Source: Posidonia oceanica | Lineage: Eukaryota > Streptophyta > Magnoliopsida > Alismatales > Posidoniaceae | DNA length: 64,000 nucleotides | Assembly (NCBI GenBank): GCA_037176725.1 | Contig: JAZBRS010000020.1 | Span: 94,196,501-94,260,500 of the forward strand | Direction: 5' to 3' | Shown here: in pieces, positions 24,476-37,590 of the stretch | Layout of the letters: each line of letters begins with the position of its first letter | Position numbering within the stretch: position 1 is the stretch's first letter | Program-made: the position numbers and the translations under genes | Notes under the pieces: model-generated | Told to the model about the DNA's origin: nothing | What the model saw: the letters and a program-made list of their open reading frames with translations, nothing else | Databases searched by the model: none

Positions 24476-25967
24476 CCTTTATATTGGCTATGTGGCTGCT
24501 GCTGTGATTGCTCAAAGAACAAAGGATGGCCCCTTATTTGGAATATTCCATTGGGGTCATTTCTCTACCCCTAGTGTTCGGTGTTTGGCAGTGCATTTCC
24601 GAGCTGTCCCTAGTATAGACCTTCAGGGATGTGGTTTGCGATGGGCCTTCGTAGTCCTTCACCAGGGAGGTATTGACCATGATGGAGATCATGTTAATTT
24701 GATATGCCCCTTGGGCCAGTTTGGTTGGTGTTGCTGTAAAGGAAGCGACACATGGCTTGATATTGGATCGAGTCAGGATCCATTTCTTCTCTAGTGGTTG
24801 GATGGAACATCTTCATGATAGGGTCCTTATCTCAAGGATTTCAGTCTGACCTCTCTCTTTCTCAATGTCCAGCTTCAAAGGTTTGGTTCAGCATCATAGC
24901 CACTTTGAAAATGAGATGAAATTTGATTCAGGGCGTAATACGCCTCAAAATGTAGCGTACCACGTTGGACGCAGATATTCAAGCGTACAACGTTGACCGC
25001 AGGTATTCAAGCGTACAACACCCTCAGTAGTATTCCTCTATTCTTCCTTTTTTCTTTTCTTTTCCCTTTTCTTTTCTATCTCTCTTTTTTTCTTTTCTAT
25101 TTTTTTCTCTCTTTTTTTCTTTTTCTTTCCTTTTTTTTTTATTTTTTTCCTTTTTTTAATATATATAAAGGAAGGGTTACAAGTGCTTACAAAAAAAAGA
25201 AAATTACAAAATTTTGTGTTTTAATACAGGCTCCTAAAAAGTAAAAACTAAATATAAAACTGCTACTGTCCTGTTTATGGGTTTCTTTTTTCTTCAATGT
25301 TTTACCCTACAATTAATCCACTTCAGAAAAGCTAGAAAATAAATAGCCAAGCAAAGAATGCATTAGATGCGGTATCTACAGCGTCCAACGTTAGACGTAG
25401 AGATTCCAGCATCTAACACTCTGTTACAGAGAACTGCACAGAAACACTTTCAAACAATGATTTAAATTTTGATTTATGTTTTCGCTTTGAGATAAGTGTC
25501 TTAAACCTACGTAGTTCTCAGGGTACCTTAAGGCTTAGGCATGGCTAATTTTTTTTCCAGGGATTTCTATGGATCCTCACAAAATGGGTAAAATATATAT
25601 ATATATATATATTTTGGTACTACCCCCTACCTCAACTCCTGAGGATGTTAGAGGGAGGCCGAATACACTTAGGTCCCTACCCCGTAGAGATAGAGCCCAG
25701 CGTACTCAGGATTGATCGGGTCTCTCACGTATCAACAACAACAAAATAAACAAACCACCGAAGGGGGGAAGGAATACAAATCAAAACTTGGGATTCTAAC
25801 TTACTTCCACACGGAGCAAGGGAAAGAAGAGTGCCCCTTGTGAAAGCAAGTGACAACACAAACACCTCTCTTAAGTCCTTTGCAATAGAGGTACTCAGGA
25901 TTTAAGTAGTTACTTTGTGTAATCCAAGAAAAGACACAATCAAATTAGTTCCCTAAATAGGGCCATG
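24476..25967 (-). other. Part of the B leader left of solo LTR F
   Basis: Non-coding. It holds words gcgtacaacgttg and gcgtccaacgttagacg (24930-25025 and 25380-25420) of the TTAGACG type, a T-rich tract (25040-25150) and a TA microsatellite (25589-25611). I see no gene. Confidence 0.5.
25589..25611. repeat. TA microsatellite
   Basis: Pure alternation of t and a for about 22 bases. Confidence 0.9.
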
Positions 25968-25972
25968 CAAGT
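25968..25972. repeat. Left target-site duplication of F (caagt)
   Basis: Perfect match to caagt at 30711-30715. Confidence 0.9.
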
Positions 25973-27779
25973 TGTGACTGTTGGCCGCTCGAGCCCATGA
26001 CAGGCCTCGCAACGCTACCATAGCTCGCTATACGATAGTGCCGTGAGAGAGGGAGGGAAGCCGCAGTCAGTAGTGAATCCAAGGAGAAACTCGACTCGAA
26101 AACACCAAGAAAATGCGAATAAAATAAAGATAAGACAAAAGGGAGTCGCCACCTAGTCTATTATCGAGAAGACGAGGAAAAACAAGGAAAAGCATAGAAA
26201 ACAAGTAAATGAATGCAATGCTATGCAAAACGGATGACTCGTGCCAAGGACGAGGGCAAAATGGTCACTACGGGCCAGAGAAAGGGTAAGGACTCCTGTT
26301 ACGTGTGGGGAAGGTGTTAGGCACCCTCGACACGCCCGAGGAATCGACCTTTCTTGGCTAAACACTCACATTTGCAAGAATTCTACAAGTGATTGCCTTT
26401 AACTGCACGTCCAAGGGATCGAGGAATGCTAATGCCATGCTATGATTGTTGAAAGGTATGCTTGAATGCCTACATGCCATGTGTGGGGAATTAAACGTGC
26501 ATCCTATGTGCTCAGCAACGCTGTCTGTGTTTCGAACCGGGTGAACCATTGTTCGTGAGAACTCCAGGTAGTAAGCATCACTGCCCTAATGCAAATGCAG
26601 GCGATAAAACAAAACGCCGGTAAAACCACATAATGCAAGTTCGACATGCAAAGCGGAAAAGGAGCAAGGGCAGAAAAGTCAAGTAAAACCACGCAATGCA
26701 AGTGTAAAACAAGCAAAGGGGAAGAAAATAGGGGCGGAAAACCCTAATCTACATGCACGAGAAAGCAGGGCGCGAAAACAATGCATGCAATGCAAGTGAC
26801 AGGCAATAAGGGATATGTAGTGATTCAGATGGACTTATCTTGAAGATCTGAGGCCTGATCTAAGATAATCTTGGTTAGAATGAAAGATCATTCAACCAGG
26901 AAGACCTGGATAGTTAGATCGTGAAGATCCAACGCTCCAATCAAAAGTTATTCAGATTTCAAGTCAGATGGCTCAAGGGCCAGAAAAAGTGATCTAAGTG
27001 GGGGCCTAAGTGCAAATTACCCCTATGTGTGCACAATGCAGGGTGTCCTACATGCAATGAGGCTAATAATGCTCAAACAAGTGCAAAAGTGCAGTATGCA
27101 ATGATATGGGGATGCTATGCATGCAAAAATGCAAAACAGGGACCTAAGTGCAATTTTAAGAAGCTGTAGGGACCTATATGCAATTGCAGGAAATGCAGGG
27201 GCCTAAGTGCAATTAGAATAGAGTGTAGGGGGTCTACATGCAATTACAGGAAATGCAAAGGCCTAAGTGCAATTAGAATAAAATGCAATGGCCTACACGC
27301 AAAACATGGCAAAATGCAATGCAACAGGACAAATGCATGCTGAAATGTAGATACAGCAGGGTATGGAGCCAAATACAATGCTAAACAAAAGGCAGGCATG
27401 CAATAAAGCAATAAAAGGACCTGCATGTAATTTTAGAAACATGGAGGACATTCAAGCAATGCAATATGGTTCAAAAATGCAACTTAAATGATGCATGGAT
27501 GCAAATTGGACCAAAATGCAATAAAAACAAGTTATTGGACTAAACAGCAATGCAGTATGGTTTAAAACATGATTTAAATGAATGATTAAATGCAAACTGG
27601 ACTGATGTGCAATTATAACATTTTTATGGATTTTTCTGTAATGCAATAAGGTTTAAAACAGAAATCAAATAATTGATTAATAGCAGATGAACTTAAATGC
27701 AATTATAACATTTTCCTGGGCTTTTATGCAATGTTAAAATGCAGAAATAAATAACTGATTCATGATCTGAGGACTCAGA

Positions 27780-28080
27780 TGCAAATAAAATAAACAACAG
27801 GATTAAAATGCAATGTAATAAGGTAAAATACATGATTTAAATGCTGTGATGAATGATAGGAGGACTTAGATGCAATTATAGCAAACCACAGGATCAAAAT
27901 GTAATGTAATAAGGTAAAATGCATGATTTAAATGCTGTGATGAATGACAAGAGGACTTAAATGCAATTATAGCAAACCATAGTATTAAAATGCAATGTAC
28001 TAAGGTTTTAAATGAACATTAAATGATGTGAATGCATGCTCTGGACTGATGTGCAATTAAACTAAAATGTTGGACTAAAA
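27780..28080 (-). repeat. 91-bp-type repeats in F
   Basis: About three units containing aaatgcaatgtaataagg and gatttaaatgctgtgatg. They are the complement of the array that is expanded in E. Confidence 0.75.
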
Positions 28081-29879
28081 TGTAATGCAGTAAGATAAAA
28101 AATGCGATTTAAATGATTAAATGCATGGTCTGTGCACTAAAGTGCAATAAACGAAACATGCAGTAGTTTATCATAATGCAATATGATTCTAAATGACATT
28201 TAAATGATTTATCAACTGAAACAGTACTAAAACGTAAATATGAAAACCTACAGCATTTTAATTCAATGCAATATGATTTTAATTCCAGATTAAATTATTT
28301 TCAAACCAACTGTAGGACTAACATGCAAAATAAATAAACTTGAGGATTGAAATGTAATGCAGTAAAGTTAAAAGCAGATATTAAATGATTTCAATTGAAA
28401 ACTAGACCTTAAAATAAATAAAATAACTTGCAGTAATTTAATTCAATGCATCAAACCAAAACAAAATTAAAACTATAGGTTGCTACAGTGCTACAGTGTT
28501 GCCCAACATTGCAGCACCTTCGCTAGGGAAGAAGAAGCTACTGCGGCAGTGCTGGCGGGTCTCCGGCCGGGCTAGGGCTCTTGGAAGCTGAGACGGACCT
28601 CCCTAGAGGCGCCGGTGGCTTCAGTGGCGCATGACGACGGCTAGGCTGCTCTACCGGCCTTGGCGGAGTTCTGCAGAAGCTTGCTGCAGGCGGAACTGGC
28701 ACTGGAGGTAGCGGCAGAGCTCGGACGATGTTGGGCCACGTTCCTGGTGGTCTGGCGATGCTTGGGGAGTAGATCCGAAGGAGCAGCGGAGGCTGGGGTG
28801 CTCTGTCGACATCGGCGCCGAAGTCCGGCAATCACAGAGGCGGAGCGGGTGCAGGAGGCCTCGACAGCGGTCGCGAGGGGCTGGAGCAGGCCTCTGGTGC
28901 TCTGGCGAAGCTCGGGGGGGTTCCAGAGGAACGGCGGAGGTCTGGAGCGCTCGGCATGCAGCGGCGGCAGACGGAGCTCGTCGGGAAAGATGACTATAGC
29001 AGCAGAGGCGAAAACGGGCTATAGGGCTCTAAATCTATTTCTAATGGCCTAGGAAGTACAAGAAGCATGCAAGGAACTTAAAGATAGGGTCAGTTACCTA
29101 TGACGACGGCTGAGGAGGGCTGCCGACCTCAAGTGGATTCGACAGGGCGGCGAGAGCTCGTGGCGGCGCTGCAGGCGTCCTTGGCGGCGTGGCGTGATTT
29201 GAGGAAGTTCCTGGTGTTGGGAGGAAGGTCCGGAGCTATCCAGAAGGCCATTTGGTGCACCGAACCCGGAGAATGGATTTTTGGGTGCACTGTGAATTTC
29301 TAGCTCTCTCCGGCGGTCTGTGGCTCTCTAGGTGTTTGTGGATGTCTCTCTGGGTTGGTGGATGGCTGAGGAAGAGGACCGTGGGTTGTGGAGAGGCCGT
29401 GAGTGGCTTGGGTGCTGGTTTGGAAATTGGGAAGCTATTGTGGATAGGAAGAAGTTGGGTTCTTCTGGGCTATCTCTGGTTTGTTCTGTGCTTCTGGTCT
29501 CTGTGAATTGTGTGCTTCCACCTCTGAAAGGGATGAGGAAGAGGATGATTTTGTTCTGGGCTTGCCACTCGAGTAGGAATAGCGCGTGCAGGAGGTTGGC
29601 AGCTGCTGGCAGGCTTTGGCAGTGAGAGGCCAGGTCGGCGAAAGCTGGCCCTGTGAGACGGCCACTGCCGGACAGTAGCATGCGGCAACCTCCAGGTAGT
29701 AAGTGGCGCAGAGGTGGAGTGTCGATGGAGGGAGTTGTTGTGAGGAGTGGTGAGTGCAGAGGTTGAGTGTTGGGTTTGAAAGAGGAGGGAAAGGAGAAGA
29801 AGAGGAGGAGTGGATGTTGGGCTGGCTGAGGAAAAAGAAAAGAGAAGGAAGCAGAGGGCCGTGGGCTGGTGAGAAGAAA

Positions 29880-30130
29880 ATGAAAAATAAAAAGAAGAGA
29901 TGAGGCAGTGGATTGGGCTGGAGGAAGGAGAGGAAAAAAAGAAAAAAGAAAAGAAAGAAGGGGGAGGAGAGGAAGTGGGCTTGGGCCCGTGGAGAAGAAA
30001 AGGAAATAAAAGAAAGGAAAAGAAGAGGAGAGGAGGTGGGCTTGGGCTGAATTGGTTTAAAAAGAAGGGAAAGAAAATAGGAGATGAAGGAAGAAAAGGA
30101 AAGGAAAGAAAGAAAGAAAGAAAGAGAGGA
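29880..30130 (+). repeat. Purine-rich tract in F
   Basis: Runs of gaaaggaaagaaagaaag. It is the complement of the tract at 2740-3150 in E. Confidence 0.8.
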
Positions 30131-30164
30131 AGGTGGATTGGGCTTGGCCTTTGTTTTGTGACCT

Positions 30165-30610
30165 AGTGTTTTTCTAGGGTTTAGATGGGTGTGGCCTAGT
30201 GCTTTTCTAGGGTTTTGGGTTTGGGTTTGGGTTTTTACCTAGGTTTTCTAGGGTTTAAACTAGGGTTTTGTAGGTGTTTGACCTAGGTTTTCGAGGGTTT
30301 TGGGTTTGGATTTGGGTTTGGGTTTTTACCTAGGTTTTCTAGGGTTTGTCCTAGGGTTTCTATGAATGTAACCTAGGGTTTAAGTGAGGGGTTTGACCGA
30401 GGGTTTTTCTAAGGTTTTGGGTTTGGGTTTTTACCTAGGTCTTCTAGGGCTTTGATGAGTTTTAACCTAGGTTTTCTAGGGTTTAGGGTTTAGGTTTCTA
30501 CCTAGGTTTTCTAGGGTTTAGGGTTTAGGTTCCTACCTAGGTTTTCTAGGGTTTAGGGTTTTAGTTTTCTACCTAGGTTTTCTAGGGTTTTGATTTCTAG
30601 TTTTCTAAGT
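30165..30610 (-). repeat. Telobox-like array in F
   Basis: Many copies of ctagggtttagggttt and acctaggttttctaggg on the plus strand. On the sense strand of the LTR these are AAACCCTA words. The same array is in the D LTR at 37185-37590. Confidence 0.85.
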
Positions 30611-30710
30611 TTTTAATTTTCTGGTTTTTTTTGTGTGGGGGTTTTCTAAGTCATTCCACCCGAGAGAAGGAGAAAGCCACTAAACAGGGGTCAAAAGTAG
30701 GGTGTCAACA

Positions 30711-30715
30711 CAAGT
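30711..30715. repeat. Right target-site duplication of F (caagt)
   Basis: Pairs with 25968-25972. Confidence 0.9.
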
Positions 30716-31194
30716 CATATAGAAAAATTCGATTTTTATTTGTTTTTTGTAAAGCACCCAAAAGAAAATGAGATTCCGGTCCCTATGGCAAAGCCGATCA
30801 CCTCACACCTCTGTCTTTGGGCCAGTTATAAAAAGAAAGCTAAAAAAAATTTAAAACAGAAATGTTTCCATTCAGTGGTCGTTAGACGCGGCGAATCGAA
30901 TGTCTAATGTTAGACGCGCCAGATCACGTGTATAATGTACTGATAGAGTTTTTTGCAGAAAAACAGTGGCTTTTACAAACCACCTCCACTCCCGAGAATC
31001 CCAGAGAAAAGGGGAGGTGATTTCAGTTATTTGGACGTAGAAGAAAAATGAAAAGAGTCACGGTGCCTCAAAACACTATGAGGAATTTCACCGCTACCTT
31101 AAAACTTAAAAAAAAACTAAAAACTAGAAATGAAGATAACAAGGAAGAAGAAGAAGAAAGAAACTACTCACCTTGCACAGGAGCACTTCTAGCT
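30716..31194 (-). other. Start of the B leader
   Basis: Non-coding. The words gttagacgcggcg and gttagacgcgcc at 30883-30925 belong to the TTAGACGC motif set seen in the LTRs of A and G. An AAG microsatellite lies near 31145-31170. Confidence 0.6.
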
Positions 31195-31212
31195 GTCCCA
31201 CCGTGATTGCCA
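31195..31212 (-). other. Primer binding site of B
   Basis: The minus strand reads TGGCAATCACGGTGGGAC three bases after the 5' LTR. It differs by one base from the site of A. Confidence 0.75.
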
Positions 31213-31215
31213 ATC

Positions 31216-32417
31216 TGTGGATATGGGGTTTTGGAGGAGAAGAGGCTCGTTTTATGTCTATTCACTCTTTCTCGGGGTCCCCTTTTTGTATCCAACTCCA
31301 TCACACCATAGGTGATGGAATTGGTGTGATTGCCACTCTCGGTTCGCTTTCGCTGGCCCTCGAGACGCCTTGGGAGATGTGATATGGTTGCGGATTCAGC
31401 TACCTTGGGACAACGCCTGCGTTGCCTAAGGGTGCCTGTGCTTGGTGAGTTTCTTCTTCTTCTTCTTCTTCCTTGTAAAACAGATTTAAAGATGCGGATT
31501 AATAAAGTGTAGTATACGATTCAAAGCAAATAACAAAGTGACATGAAATAAGAAAAGAAAAAGACTTACCAGAGGGGTTTTAGCCCCTCGATTGCAACTA
31601 TGTATGAATATGACTAGCTACAACAATATATGAAATAAAATATGATATGCAAGCTATTAAAAAGAAAACCCCCTTTTGATATGGGTGGTATGCAATAGAA
31701 TGCAAGACGCCATTTGCGTGGTTGGAGATGGAAGAGGACTCAAGCTCTCTCAAAATGCTATCAACATAATTGATTTCCACAACTTTTCTCTCATAAATTT
31801 CCCTCTAAAATTGTGTTCCCCTCTTAAAAAAAACGTCCTTTGACCCTGTAGAGGTACCCCTGCTTTTATAGAAGCAGTGGAGGAACAAATATGGACACAA
31901 TGGCCAAGTCAGCAAAATTTCCATTTCAGAGGTTTTATAAGCTGGAATCCCAACATATAACATTATAAGCTGGAATCCCAGCATATAACGACCTCCGAGG
32001 TATAGCTGCCAGAATAAAGGAATATTCCCCTAATAAAGGTTGATTAAGTGTCATTAAACTGATGTTAATTGCCTTGATTGGTCAATAGAGTCTAAAGAAG
32101 GCAAAAAAAATAGATTTCGTATTTGGCCAAATAGAGAAAGTTTGGGCTAATATAGAAGGAAACTGAGCTGGATACGTTAAACGCTGGTTTTCCAGCTTAT
32201 AACGTTATACGCTGGATTTCCAGCTTATAACGTTATACGCTTGATTTCTAGCTTATAACGTTAAATGCTGGGTTTCCAGCTTATAACGACCCAAACTGGC
32301 AATTAAGCTTTTGGAGAGTATTTAAGCTGAGCAAATTGCTTCTAATGATGAGTGGTGCATGATATAGTGCGGTGGTACCTAAAAATGCAAGGGGAGTGCC
32401 AAAACAGGGTATCTACA
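31216..32417 (-). mobile_element. 5' LTR of B
   Basis: It aligns with 18225-19406 along its full length. TATA box (ttttatag) at 31864-31871. The inverted-repeat words (gctggatttccagcttataacg) are at 32170-32290. It has one more such word than the 3' copy near 31945, which contributes to the length difference. Confidence 0.9.
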
Positions 32418-32422
32418 GCCAC
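32418..32422. repeat. Right target-site duplication of B (gccac)
   Basis: Pairs with 18220-18224. Removing B restores continuity of gag in element C. Confidence 0.9.
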
Positions 32423-33053
32423 CAGGTGGCAAAGTTAAATGTTATGCTGTAAGTGGTGTAAATGCAGGAGGTGGAAGCTACGCCCCCATCGCTGGAGCAA
32501 TGAGTAGCTGCAAAGGTGTAGTGGGGAAAGCGTGAAATGCAGGAGCAGACTGTAGGGAAACCTCAGGAGCAACAGGAACCACAGGAGGGCGAATAGATAG
32601 AGCCATACCCTGGAAAGCCTGGGCAAGCTCCATTAGATGCTGATACTGCAGGTCAAGGGGCCCGTCAATGGGAATGCTGAGGTGCAGTGTCGACGATGGA
32701 CCAGATCCCAGAGGCAAGGACAGAGACTATTCAGGAGGCAGGGATCCTACAGTAGAGGTCACCGCAGCAGAATAGGTGTCATAAATGACATAGCCTTGCG
32801 GGTCGTGGCAGTCGGCACAGTCTCCAGAACACGAGTGGTAGTCATCAAGATGGACTCGGTGACAGGATCCGGAGGGGCATAGGTCTGCCAATGCCTCGCA
32901 GAATGCAGAGGTGTCCCAGGCACCAAAGGGTGGAATCTTGGTGTCACAAAGGGCACGGAGGGAGTCGAAGCGAGAGTCGGAGGAACCGAAGTGGAAATTC
33001 CCTCCGAGGCAACAGAAATCAGAGGCTCACCGACAAACTGGGCCATAGCTGAC
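32423..33053 (-). pseudogene. gag: N-terminal gag of element C
   Basis: The minus strand opens with an ATG at 33045 (MAQFVGEPLISV...) and runs to a stop near 32759. It continues in another frame as a Pro/Ala/Gln-rich part (32717-32478). This is the variable N-terminal region of Tat gag and has no catalytic motif. Its upstream side is cut by the D 3' LTR at 33054, eight bases before the ATG. Its downstream side is cut by B. The matching part of D gag lies beyond G, outside the window. Confidence 0.6.
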
Positions 33054-34859
33054 TGTGACCGTCCGCCGCTCAGGCCCACGGCGGGCCTCGCAACGCTACC
33101 ATAGCTCGCGATGCGATCGTGCCGTGAGAGAGGGAGGGAAGCCGTGGTCAGTAGTGAATCCAAGGAGAAACTCGACTCGAAAACACCGAGAAAACACGAA
33201 TAAAATAAAGATAAGACAAAAGGGAGTCGCCACCTAGTCTATTATCAGGAAGACGAGGAAAACCAAGGAAAAGCATAGAAAACAAGCAAATGAATGTAAT
33301 GCTATGCAAAAAGGATGACTCAAGGACGAGGGCAAAATGGTCACTACGGCCAAAGAAAGGGTAAGAACTCCTGTTACATGCGGGGAAGGTGTTAGGCACC
33401 CCCGACACACCCGAGGAATCGGTCTTTCTTGGCTAAACACTCGCATTTGCAGGAATTCGACAAGTGATTGCCTTTAATTGCACGTCAAGGGACAAGGAAT
33501 GCTAATGCATGCTATAATTGCTAAAAGGTATGCCTGAATGCCTAAATGCCATGTGCTGTGATTACTTGCCCAAATGTGTGTCCTAAATGATGTGATGCAC
33601 AAGGAAAGTAAACGTGCAACCTATGTGCTCAGCAGCGCTGTCAGTGTTCCGAACTGGGCGAACCCTGGTTCTTGAGAACTCCAGACAGTACGCATCACTG
33701 CCCTAATGCAAATGCAGGTGATAAAACAAAATACCGGTAAAACCACACAATGCAAGCTCGACATGCAAAGGGGGAAAGGAGACAAGGGCAGAAAAGCCAA
33801 GTAAAACCGTGCAATGCAAGTGTAAAACAAGCAAAGGGGAAGAAAATAGGGGCGGAAAACCCTAATCTACATGCACGAGTAAGTAGGGCACGAAAACAAT
33901 GCATGCAGTGCAAGTGACAGGCAATAAGGGATATGCAGTGATTCAGATGGACTTATCTTGAAGATCTGAGGCCTGATCTAAGATAACTTTGGTTAGAATG
34001 AAAGATCATTCAACCAGGAAGACCTCGATAGTTGGATCGTGAAGATCCAACGGTCTGATCAAAAGTTATTCAGATTTCAAGTCAGATGGCTCAAGGGCCA
34101 AAAAAAGTGATCTAAGTGGGGGCCTAAGTGCAAATTACTCCTATGTATGTGCAATGCAGGGTGTCCTACATGCAATGATGCTAAGGATGCTCAAAAGTGT
34201 GCAAGGGGACAAAATGTAATGACATGGGAGTGCAATGCATGCAAAAATGCAAATGTAGGGACCTAAGTGCAATTAAGGAAAACTACAGGAGCCTACATGC
34301 AATGACATGGCAAAATGCAATGCAACAGAGTAAATGCATGCTTAGAAGTGGATGCAATGATATGTGGATGCAATGCATGCAAAATGCAAATGCAGGGACC
34401 TAAGTGCAATTTAGGGAAAGTGTAGGAGCCTAAATGCAACATGTCCCTATGAGTGTGCAATGCAGGGCAAATGCATGCAAAGATGTTAATGCAACATTGC
34501 AAGGCAAGCAATGGCTAAATGCAACATTAATGACAAGATATGCATGCAATAATGCAAGAAAGGACCTAAATGTAGTTTTGAAAACATGCAGGACCTAAGT
34601 GCAGTGCAAAGGAAACATGCAAACATGCAAAAGTTGGAAAATATGGACTGACATGCAATTTGTAAAAACTGTTGGACTTGTAAAACAATGCAATGTGGTT
34701 TAAAATGCAATTTAAATGGATGATTAAATGCAAACTGGACTGATGTGCATTTATAACATTTTTATGGATTTTTCTACAATGCAATAAGGTTTAAAACAAA
34801 AATCAAACAACTGATTAATAGCAGATGGACTTAAATGCAATTATAACATTTTTCTGGGC

Positions 34860-35260
34860 TTTTATGCAATGTTAAAATGCAGAAATAAATAACTGATTCA
34901 TGATCTGAGGACTCAGATGCAAATAAAATAAACAATAGGATTAAAATGCAATGTAATACGGTAAAATACATGATTTAAATGCTGTGATGAATGATAGGAG
35001 GACTTAGATGCAATTATAGCAAACTACAGGATTAAAATGCAATGTAATAAGGTAAAATGCATGATTTAAATGCTGTGATGAATGACAGGAGGACTTAAAT
35101 GCAATTATAGCAAACTACAGGATTAAAATGCAATGTAATAAGGTAAAATGCATGATTTAAATGCTGTGATGAATGACAGGAGGACTTAAATGCAATTATA
35201 GCAAACCATAGGATTAAAATGCAATGTAATAAGGTTTTAAATGAACATTAAATGATGTGA
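34860..35260 (-). repeat. 91-bp tandem repeats in the D LTR
   Basis: Anchors ttaaaatgca at 34941, 35032, 35123 and 35214 are exactly 91 bp apart. The unit is the complement of the one expanded in E. Confidence 0.9.
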
Positions 35261-36699
35261 ATGCATGCTCTGGACTGATGTGCAATTAAACTAAAATGTT
35301 GGACTAAAATGTAAGGCAGTAAAGTTAAAAGCAGAAAATAAATGATATCAATTAAAAACTGGACCTGAAAGTAAATAAAATAACTAGCAGTAATATAATT
35401 CAATGCATTAAATCAAAATAAAATTAAAACTATATACTGCTACAGTGCTACTATAGCTTTCGAGCTTCTACAGCACTATGTCAGAGAAGGAAGGCTGGGG
35501 CAGTGGCTCCGGCAGGCGGCTGGCACAGCTGAGGCGCATGGAGGCTCGAGCGAGGTGCGCTGAGCATTCCGGCGGGTCTGGCGGAGCATGACAGCAACTG
35601 TGATGCGCTGGCAACGTCGGCATCCTACTGTAGAGGAGGTCGGAGGTGGAGCGAGGGCTGGGGGCTGCTGCTGCGCTCGGACGGTGCTGGGCCACGTTCC
35701 TGGTGGTCTAGCGATGCTCGAGGAGCAGATCCGGAGGAGCGGTGGAGGCTGGGGTGCTCTGTCGACGTCAGCATAGAAGTCCGACGATCACAGAGGCGGA
35801 GCGAGTGCAGGAGGCCCCGACGGCGGTCATGAGGGGCTGGAGCAGGCCACTGGTGCTCTGGCGAGGCTCGAGGGAGGTTCCAGAGGAATGGTGGAGGTCT
35901 AGAGCGCTCGGCGTGCGGTGGCGACAGATGGAGCTCGTCGGGGAAGACGACTGTAGCGACGGAGGTGAAAATGGGCTATAGGGCTCTAAATCTATTTCTA
36001 ATGGCCTAGGAAACACGAGAAGCACGCAAGGAACTTAAATATAGGGTCAGTTACGTGTGACGATGGTTGAGGAGGGTTGTCGACCTCAGGTGGGTTCGAT
36101 AGGGTAGGTGGAGCTCGTGGCGGTGCTGCAGGCATCCTCGGCAGCGTGGTGCGATCTGAGGAGGTTCCTGGTGCCGCGGGGAAGGTCCAGAGCTGCTTAG
36201 AAGGCCGTTTGGTGCATCGAACCTGGAGAATGGATTTTGGGTTGGTCTGTGGTTTTCCAGCTCTCTCCGGTAGTCTGTGGCTCTCTAGGTGTTTGTGGAT
36301 CCCTCTATATGATCGTGGAGGCTCAGGGAAGGTGAAGGAGGGGTTTGTGTGAATCTGGGATGGCTGTGGGTGCCCGGAGGAAGAAGGGAAGCTATTGTGT
36401 TGTGGGAGAGGCAAATGGGTTCTATGTTATGTTTTTCTAAATTCTTCCTCTTCCACCTCTAGAAGGGATGAGGAGGATTGGTTTTGTTCTGGGTTTCACA
36501 CTTGAGTAGGCATGGAGCGTGTAGTGGCTGAAGATGGCTGGCAGGAGGGTTGCAGGGAGTGGGCAGGTCGGCAAAAGGTGGCTCTGTGAGACAGCCACTG
36601 CCGGACAATGGTGTGCGGTAGAGGGTGGAGTGTGGTGCTTGGGTGGTCATTGTGAGGGGAGATCAGTGCAGAGGTTGAGTGTTTGGTGCTGGGTTTCGA

Positions 36700-37150
36700 A
36701 AGAGGAGGGAAAGAAGAGGAAGAGTGTCGGGGGCAGGCTATGGGAGAAAGAAAAGAAAAGAGAAGGAAGGGAGAAGGGCCGGGCCCGAGGAGGAAAAGAA
36801 GAAAAGAAAAAAAAAAGAAAAACAGGAGGAGTGGACCAGGTTGGTGGCTGAAGAGAAAAAAAAAAGAAAATGAAGGGAATGGGCCAGGCCTGGAAGATGG
36901 GTGGAAGAAAAGAAAAAAGAAAGGAAAAAAGAAAAGAGAAGGTGGGCTGGACCTGATTTGAAAAAGAAGAAAAAAAAGAAATAAAAAAGGAGAGGTGGAA
37001 GAGCCTGTGGGCTTGGGCTTTGGAAGAAGAAGAAAAAAATAAATAAAAGAGGAGGAGAAGTTGATGGGCTGGGCTGAATTGGTTTAAAAAAGGAGAAAGA
37101 AAAGAAAGAGGAGGAGAAGAAAGAAAAGGAAAGGAAAGAAAGAAAGAAAG
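36700..37150 (+). repeat. Purine-rich tract in the D LTR
   Basis: Runs of gaaaagaaaa and gaaagaaagaaag. It is homologous to 29880-30130 in F. Confidence 0.8.
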
Positions 37151-37184
37151 AAAGGAAGATGGATTGGGCTTGGCTTTTGTTTTG

Positions 37185-37590
37185 TGACCTAGTGTTTTTC
37201 TAGGGTTTAGATGGGTGTGACCTAGTGTTTTTCTAGGGTTTAGATGGGTGTGACCTAGTGCTTTTCTAGGGTTTTGGGTTTGGGTTTGGGTTTTTACCTA
37301 GGTTTTCTAGGGTTTAAACTAGGGTTATGTAAGTGTTTGACCTAGGTTTTCTAGGGTTTTGATGGGAGATTCCTAGGGTTTCTGTGAATGTAACCTAGGG
37401 TTTATGTGAGGGGTTTGACCTAGGGTTTTTCTAGGGTTTTGGGTTTGGGTTTTTACCTAGGTCTTCTAGGGTTTTGATGAGTTTTAACCTAGGTTTTCTA
37501 GGGTTTAGGGTTTTAGTTTTCTACCTAGGTTTTCTAGGGTTTAGGGTTTTAGTTTTCTACCTAGGTTTTCTAGGGTTTTGGTTTCTAGTT
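37185..37590 (-). repeat. Telobox-like array in the D LTR
   Basis: Repeats of acctaggttttctaggg and gggtttagggtttt. The sense strand shows AAACCCTA words close to the LTR start, in the U3 region. Confidence 0.85.

Larger units (their letters stand above)
25973..30710 (-). mobile_element. Solo LTR F (4738 bp)
   Basis: On the minus strand it reads TGTTGACACC...CAGTCACA and is flanked by a perfect 5-bp duplication. It aligns throughout with the D 3' LTR (33054-37694). No internal sequence follows, so it is the product of LTR-LTR recombination. In the sense direction it holds telobox-like words (30600-30165), a purine/pyrimidine tract, a GC-rich part (about 29760-28500), the 91-bp-type repeats (about 28080-27780) and a U5-like end. 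Short frames in the GC-rich part are not conserved between copies, and I do not call genes. Confidence 0.9.
18225..32417 (-). mobile_element. Pol-deleted Tat-type element B (14.2 kb)
   Basis: A minus-strand element with LTRs of 1202 bp (5', 31216-32417) and 1182 bp (3', 18225-19406), a primer binding site, a polypurine tract and a perfect 5-bp duplication. From right to left the internal region holds a leader (broken by solo LTR F), gag, a repeat-rich linker, a stub of the integrase C-terminus and a repeat-rich 3' UTR. Protease, RT and RNase H are missing. B is inserted in gag of element C. About 4.7 kb of its length is solo LTR F. Confidence 0.9.

Noticed and set aside
28538..29688. Possible host exons in the GC-rich part of F
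   Set aside because: Conserved only as part of the LTR. The homologous frames in the D LTR are broken at different places.
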